This document shows positions 58,965 to 64,000 of a DNA stretch of 64,000 nucleotides, one piece after another. Every line of letters begins with the position of its first letter. Within the stretch, counting starts at the first letter, position 1. Location of the stretch: contig NC_071355.1 of the NCBI RefSeq assembly GCF_943734655.1, positions 200,216,939-200,280,938 on the forward strand, in the 5' to 3' direction. Below the pieces are notes generated by a model. That model made no database searches, had not been told where the DNA came from, and saw only the letters and a list, made by a program, of their open reading frames with translations. The position numbers were made by a program, and so were the translations under genes. Origin of the DNA: Sabethes cyaneus (taxonomy: Eukaryota > Arthropoda > Insecta > Diptera > Culicidae).

Positions 58965-59665
58965 ATTACTGACTCCTACCGGGGCTGCACACCTCCGTGG
59001 TCCTAGATGAGCTCAATTCCACCACGCGGCCACTAACTCTGTAAAGACCGAGTAGCTAAGATCCGTATCTAAGCGTAGTGTAAATACATATGTTCCCAAA
59101 TAAACGATCGCTTATTGAATACAAGACTCATTTGCGATTCCCCTGTTTACCTTTGGACTGTGCTAAAACACGGTTGGTTGGGACCGGAGTAGTGGAGAAT
59201 CCTCGTGTAGTACACCACACTAGGACATCGATAGGCAGTTTGAAGGTTCGTTCGTTTGGTTTGCTTTCCGTGGTGATATGACATTCAACTGAAGGGCACA
59301 TTGATGAAAATAATATATTAAATACAACTGCTTTAACCTCTTAACGTATACTTTTTAACTCATTAGATGTTTTGACAAACAAACAAATTCTTTTTTTGTT
59401 AAATTATCTGACATAAAAGATGTCCAATGATATAGGATATTTTGTTGTTATATTCAGTATATTGTTAACGGTAATCATTTTCAAGGGGAAAATATTAAAT
59501 GTATTGGTATTGCGCATGCAATCGCCGCAAAGCAATCGTTCATCTTCAGACTTCATTCAGTTTGATATGTGTGAAACTTATCAAATTTGATTATATAGAA
59601 GCCACTGTACGTTTTTAAGGCAATCAATTTTGCGAATAAATTAAATACTACTACTGTGTTCTACT
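58965..59665. other. Downstream of the immunoglobulin gene, unassigned
   Basis: 58970-59080 is GC-richer and could be longer 3' UTR if the second AATAAA (59098) is used. No further Ig, transmembrane or kinase-like exon is visible here. Confidence 0.45.
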
Positions 59666-60160
59666 GAGTGGCCCCAAAATGATTTAAATGGTTTAAAATG
59701 ATATCAAAATAACAGGAAAATAATTCAAAAATGTATAAAAAGTGCACAAAAACAATACCAAAGAGATACAAAAATAACACTAAAATGATACAAAATTGAC
59801 AGAAAAATAATTCAAAAATTATACAAAAGAAGCAGCAAAATAATTTAAAAATTACAAGCAAATCATTAAAAAATGACCCCAAAATTATACAAAATGATAC
59901 CAAATTGAACGAAAATGAAACAAAAATGACAGAAAATAATTCAAAAATGGTATAAAAACTATACAAAAAAGACACTAAAAAGATACAAAAATGATACCAA
60001 AATAATACAAATATGAAAACAAAATGACACCAAAATGATACAAAAATTACACTAAAAGTACAAAAATGACTCCAAAATAAGACAAAAACGACAGAAAAAT
60101 GATACACCAAATGACAGGAAAATGGTACAAAAATGGCACCAAAATCTATACCCATTTATA
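59666..60160. repeat. Low-complexity ATGATACAAAAATGACACC array
   Basis: Degenerate tandem words AAAATGATACAAAAATNACA throughout. A 164-codon hydrophobic minus-strand frame results from it and is not a gene. Confidence 0.65.
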
Positions 60161-60450
60161 AAAATGAATTTCTGTCTGTATGTTACTTATACTGAAACTA
60201 CAGAACCGATCGGCGTAAAAATTTCCATGCAGGGGTTTTTGGGGCTGGAGAAGGTTCCTATGATGGTTAGAGACCCCTTCCCCTCTAAGAGGGACGGCTC
60301 TCATACAAGTGAAACACAAATTTCTGCATAACTAATCAAGTAAATGGAACCAAATTTGGCATGTGGGGGATTTTTTTAAAATTTTTTTTATGATGGTTTG
60401 AGACCCCTCATTCCTGTGGTAAGCGATCTCGAGAAATTTAAGACTTCTTC
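60161..60450. repeat. Dispersed repeat unit (GGCATGTGGGGGATTTTT type)
   Basis: Starts ATGAATTTCTGTCTGTATG, then GAACCGATCGGCGTAAAAAT, an AGGGACGGCTC block and AATCAAGTAAATGGAACC. It matches 62600-62840 closely and follows the same low-complexity array. Confidence 0.6.
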
Positions 60451-60539
60451 ATAAAACATTAATCAATAACAAGACCCCAACAGCTACCAATAGTAACATT
60501 AGATGATTCAGGGTGGAACGGCCGCAGACCGCGAGTGTT

Positions 60540-61130
60540 GCCGACGACCCGACGTCGGATCCGCCCAGCTAAGATTCGAACATACGACGGCTGGCTCGTT
60601 ACACGAGCATCGTACCACAAAACTAACTGTGCGACAGTGCGCAGCCGCAAGGTTACCGAGTCTGCTTTGACAAGCGAGTGGTCGTGGGTTCGAATCTTAG
60701 TAGAATCAAGCCATTCGATGTCAAGTGACTTTAGCATGGGTTTATTCTCAGGTCCCCCTCATTTACCTTTCCTTCATGCTGAACTCTAAATTTACCCACT
60801 GAAGCCTCCTGAAAATACAAAAGTCCCTCCTATAGTTAAGTGTACTGGTCAGAGGAACAAATGAGTCCTCGCCAGGGACGGCTATAATATGGGATAGTAC
60901 TGGCAGTGAGGAATAAGTGGATAAAGTAGATCAAGCTTTGAAGGAAGGGTAAACCCCAAAACACACAAGCACGCATAAAATTTAATAAGCATATCGCTCA
61001 TTCAATAGCGATTATAGCAAAAACAAATGCAGTGCAGGTCATACAGCAAACACCAGGGTGATATCACAATAGATTAACTATACTGGTCGCAGTGATGAGT
61101 CCACACAGGAAAAAAAGAACTGTGCGACAG
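60540..61130. mobile_element. SINE pair: opposed tRNA-like heads, LINE-like tail
   Basis: 60571-60640 on the minus strand has TTAGTTTTGTGGTACGATGC and a B box TATGTTCGAATC. 60635-60700 on the plus strand has GTGCGCAGCCGCAAGGTTAC and a B box GTGGGTTCGAATC. The plus-strand copy continues to 61056-61096, whose GATATCACAATAGAT and TGGTCGCAGTGAT match the 3' UTR of the I/LOA-type LINE at 18971-19011. Neither head folds into an intact tRNA gene. Confidence 0.6.
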
Positions 61131-61369
61131 AAGCAATACAGTCAGGAAAAATATACTCTAGCTGGATAAATATGTGAAGAATGAAAGAATTAGACGAGCG
61201 CAACAACTATGGAATATAAGACGGCCAGTGGCGAATTTTGAAATTAATGAACACGCTCAACTAGAGCTTGGGTTGGAAGTTGTAAGATTTTTAGCCGATA
61301 TCAAGAGTTTCCAGTTAATCTTAATTTGAGTTTTTCACATCAAACGTTTACTCTTCCCCAAGAACAAAA
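61131..61369. other. Unassigned
   Basis: No feature recognised between the SINE tail and the next low-complexity array. Confidence 0.4.
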
Positions 61370-62590
61370 ATATATAAATAAAAAGACAAAAAAACTATTA
61401 TAGCACAGAAATTGCAAAAATAAATACAAAAATGACACCAAAATAATACGAAAATAACACCGAAATAATACATAAATGAATCCAAAAATTGCGTCAAACT
61501 TTACAAAAATAATAAAATAAAAAGTAAAAAAATGTTACAATATGATGCGATAAAAATGGTCCAAAAACGATGCAAAAATAATACAATTTTTTGATACAAT
61601 AATACAACCAGGATACAAACCTGATAGATAAATCAAATAAAAAAAACACCAAAAAGCCTTAAAAGTCACGAAATAAGGTTAGTCTATTGTTTGACTAAAA
61701 TATTAAACGATACAATAACCCAAGTAGCACGCTTTAGGTCCATTTAGTTGATGCAACCGGATTACGACTGAAATTAGTCATATTTCGGTTACCACAACAA
61801 CTTTGTAACAACCGTGCTAGTAGGGAAAGACACAAATAATGTGAGAAAATGGTAACTCCATAATATACTACAAAACAACAACCGAAAAATGACACAAATG
61901 TGACACAAAAATGATTACATACATACAAGAATGAAAGACAAATTACACAAAAGAAGTATGGAAATGGCATAAACAATATTAATAAATGATACAAAAGAAT
62001 ACAAATAGTATACAAAAACCAGATAGAAAAATGATTAAAAAAATAATACAAATATACACTGAAGTCGCTTTTAACGCGGTTTTTTACGCGAATTTCGGAA
62101 TTTACGCGGTTTTTTTATGCGAATTTCGGAATTTACGCGGTTTTTATTACGCGAATTTCAGAATTTACGCGGTTTTTTACGCGATTGTTGGAATTTACGC
62201 GGTTTTTTTAACGCGGTTTTGATTTACGCGGGACGTATCCTTCGCGTAAAAAGCGACTTGAGTGTAATAGAAAAAAGATTTATAACAGTATATTAAAACT
62301 ACACAAAACGAGATACACAAAATATACATCAATCATACGAAAATGATACAAAAACTGATAGAAAAACAAAACCAAAAGTGCGAAGTTTGACTAAAAAGCT
62401 AAATGTTTCAAAAAATAAGTCCTTCATTATAAATCACGTCTTGCTATCAATAATGATGTAAAAGATTTTACATTATACATGACATAAAAATGGTACTAAA
62501 AGAGCCGTGTCATGAATCGATACAATAAAGACAAGAACGATGAGAGAAAAATAATAACACCAAAATGATAGAAAAATGATACAATTCTAT
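61370..62590. repeat. Low-complexity ATACAAAAATGACACC array, interrupted
   Basis: Same word composition as 59666-60160. Interrupted by the MITE 62057-62264 and by an insert at about 61720-61830 with inverted ends (CCAAGTAGCACG and CGTGCTAGTAGGG) that may be another short MITE. Confidence 0.6.
62057..62264. mobile_element. TA-flanked MITE with internal minisatellite, 208 bp
   Basis: TA at 62055-62056 and 62265-62266. Ends CACTGAAGTCGCTTTTAACG and, reversed, CACTCAAGTCGCTTTTTACG. The interior is 5-6 units of about 30 bp, GAATTTCGGAATTTACGCGG plus TTTTTTACGC. It shares the CACTGA end and TA target with the MITE at 11357. Confidence 0.85.
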
Positions 62591-62591
62591 A

Positions 62592-63165
62592 CCTATAAAA
62601 ATGAATTTCTGTCTGTCTGTCCGTATGCTCCTTATAGACTCGGAAATTGCTGAACCGGTCGGCGTGAAAATTTACATGTAGGGGTTTTTGGAGTCGGGGA
62701 AGGTTCTTATGACAGTTAGAGACCCCTCCCCCCATAAGAGGGGGGGGGGCTCCCATACAAATTTCCCATACAAACAGAAATTTCTGCATAACTTAAAAAC
62801 TAATCAAGCAAATGGAACCAAATTTGGCATGTGGGTATTTTAGGAGGCAAGAATTTTTTCTATGGCAACTAATTATCCCTCACCCCTTTAATAGGGGGTA
62901 GGGGAGAGGGGCCCCCATATAAACGACATACAAATTTTCTCATATCTCGAGAACTAATCAAGCAAATGAAACAAAATTTGGCATGGGGGAGTTTTTGGAG
63001 GCATTAATTTTTTCTATGGTGAATTAGGATCCCTGCTTTCTTTAAGAAGGGGGGATCCCATACAAATGAAATACAAATTGCCTCATAACTCGAGAACTAA
63101 TCAAGCAAATCGAACCAAATTCGACATGTGGGGGATTTTGGAGGCATGAATTTATTTTATATCTG
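62592..63165. repeat. Tandem units of about 150 bp
   Basis: The phrase TAATCAAGCAAATGGAACC recurs at 62801, 62955 and 63098 with small changes, each followed by AATTTGGCATGTGGGG and a G-rich, CCCATACAAATG block. A first, more diverged unit begins at 62600 and matches 60161-60450. The array runs straight into the RTE-like element at 63166. Confidence 0.75.
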
Positions 63166-64000
63166 GTGATCCGAAGCACCTTTTTCCCGCGCAAGGATGT
63201 CCACAAAGCCACTTGGAGATCACCTGACCAACTTACAATGAACCAAATTGACCACGTTCTCATAGAGGGCCGGTTTTTCTCTAACATCACGAACGTACGC
63301 TCCCGTCGGGGTGCGGATATTGATTCTGACCATTACCTAGTAACAGTACATGTGCGCTCAAAGCTGTCCACCGTATACCGGACACGTCAAAGCCGTCCTC
63401 CTAGGCTGAACATCAGGTAGCTAGATAACCTACAAGCTGCCGACAACTACGCGCGAGTACTGAATGAGGCACTGCCTTGTTCCGAGGAGTTAGGTGCTTC
63501 AAACCTCGAAGACGGTTGGGGCAGAATACGCTCGGCCATCGGAGAGGCCGCTACCGCGGCACTAGCTATTAAGCCTAGGAGTACACAAAATGATTGGTTT
63601 GATGGGGAATGCCAACAAGCGGTGGAGGAGAAAAAAAAATGCTTGGAAAAATTATCTAAGTATTGCCACTAGAGAGAACCTGGCCAAGTACCGACGAGCT
63701 AGGAACCAGTTGACTACGATCCTGAGGAGAAAAAAGCGCCATAAGGAGGACAGAGATCGTGAAGAATTGGAGCAACTATTCCGAGCTAATGACACGCGCA
63801 AGTTTTATGAGAAGGTGAACCAAACTCGGAAGGGCTACACACCGAAACCTGACATGTGTAGGGACGAGGGAGGGAATCTAATCACAAACGAGCGCGAGGT
63901 GGTCGACAGATGGAAGCACTTCTTCGATGAACACCTCAATGGCGAAGTCGCAGAAGGAGGCAGAAAGGAAATTAACCCTGAACGCCCATGGAAGGTAGTA
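63166..64000 (+). pseudogene. RTE-like element, 5'-truncated, runs off the window
   Basis: Begins inside the endonuclease (ATWRSPDQLTMNQIDHVLIE, then DSDHYLVTVHVR) and continues through the linker (NDWFDGECQQAVEEKK, LTTILRRKKRHKEDRDREEL, NDTRKFYEKVNQTRKGY, VVDRWKHFFDEHLNG) to the window end, before the RT. A TAG near 63418 and a frameshift near 63640-63670 are present. The linker is almost the same as at 29759-30000, showing the two copies belong to one subfamily. Confidence 0.85.

Noticed and set aside
59661..60155. 164-codon hydrophobic minus-strand frame
   Set aside because: Same low-complexity array artefact as at 32-34 kb.
60635..60700. tRNA gene
   Set aside because: B box is good (GGTTCGAATC), but acceptor and anticodon stems do not pair and a LINE-like tail follows; a SINE head explains it better.
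1..64000. CRISPR array, operons or other prokaryotic organisation
   Set aside because: No regular direct repeats with unique spacers, no gene clusters with ribosome-binding sites; introns and insect-type transposons show nuclear eukaryotic DNA.

Overview
The window looks like nuclear DNA of an insect, most probably an aedine mosquito. This is inferred from AT-rich sequence, one intron-split gene with short internal introns and one 8.1 kb TE-filled intron, and very dense, nested transposable elements of types common in mosquitoes: Jockey-like, RTE-like and I/LOA-like non-LTR elements, a Penelope-like element, tRNA-derived SINEs, and TA- and TTA/TAA-flanked MITEs. No species call can be made from sequence alone. 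There is no bacterial gene organisation and no CRISPR array, and I found no intact structural RNA gene.

Layout. 1-9.4 kb is mostly single-copy sequence holding a possible core promoter (Inr plus DPE, start near 3763), a candidate noncoding first exon ending at a GTGAGT donor (5951), two TA-flanked TIR elements with GGGTAAGA motifs (4133-5443 and 6580-7541) and small hairpin MITEs. 9.6-14 kb is a 5'-truncated Jockey-type element whose reading frame is split by a 678-bp MITE, followed by minus-strand LINE debris. 15-21.6 kb has a SINE, a TATA-type promoter candidate (16747), a near-perfect 224-bp palindrome, and two I/LOA-type fragments meeting tail to tail. 23.9-27.4 kb is a Penelope-like element arranged as a head-to-head inverted dimer, with arms of about 1.39 kb that look identical and a 12-bp flanking duplication. 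28.5-34.5 kb is a mosaic of an RTE relic, a retroposon with a trinucleotide tail, low-complexity ATGATACAAAAATGACACC-like arrays and a TTA-flanked MITE. 34.5-49 kb is mostly unassigned, with a mariner relic, a Jockey relic and a second copy of a 1-kb repeat.

The only host protein gene I can support runs from 49652 to 58882 on the plus strand in five coding exons. It predicts a 272-residue secreted protein with a signal peptide and two immunoglobulin domains resembling domains 1-2 of the VEGF/PDGF-type receptors (insect PVR), then a stop codon and a poly(A) signal. There is no transmembrane segment and no kinase. It could be a soluble ligand-binding (decoy) protein or a truncated receptor isoform. 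Its first intron contains an almost full-length, mutated RTE-type element in antisense. 59.6-64 kb returns to repeat mosaics: low-complexity arrays, units of about 150 bp, opposed SINE heads, a MITE with an internal minisatellite, and an RTE element running off the window end.
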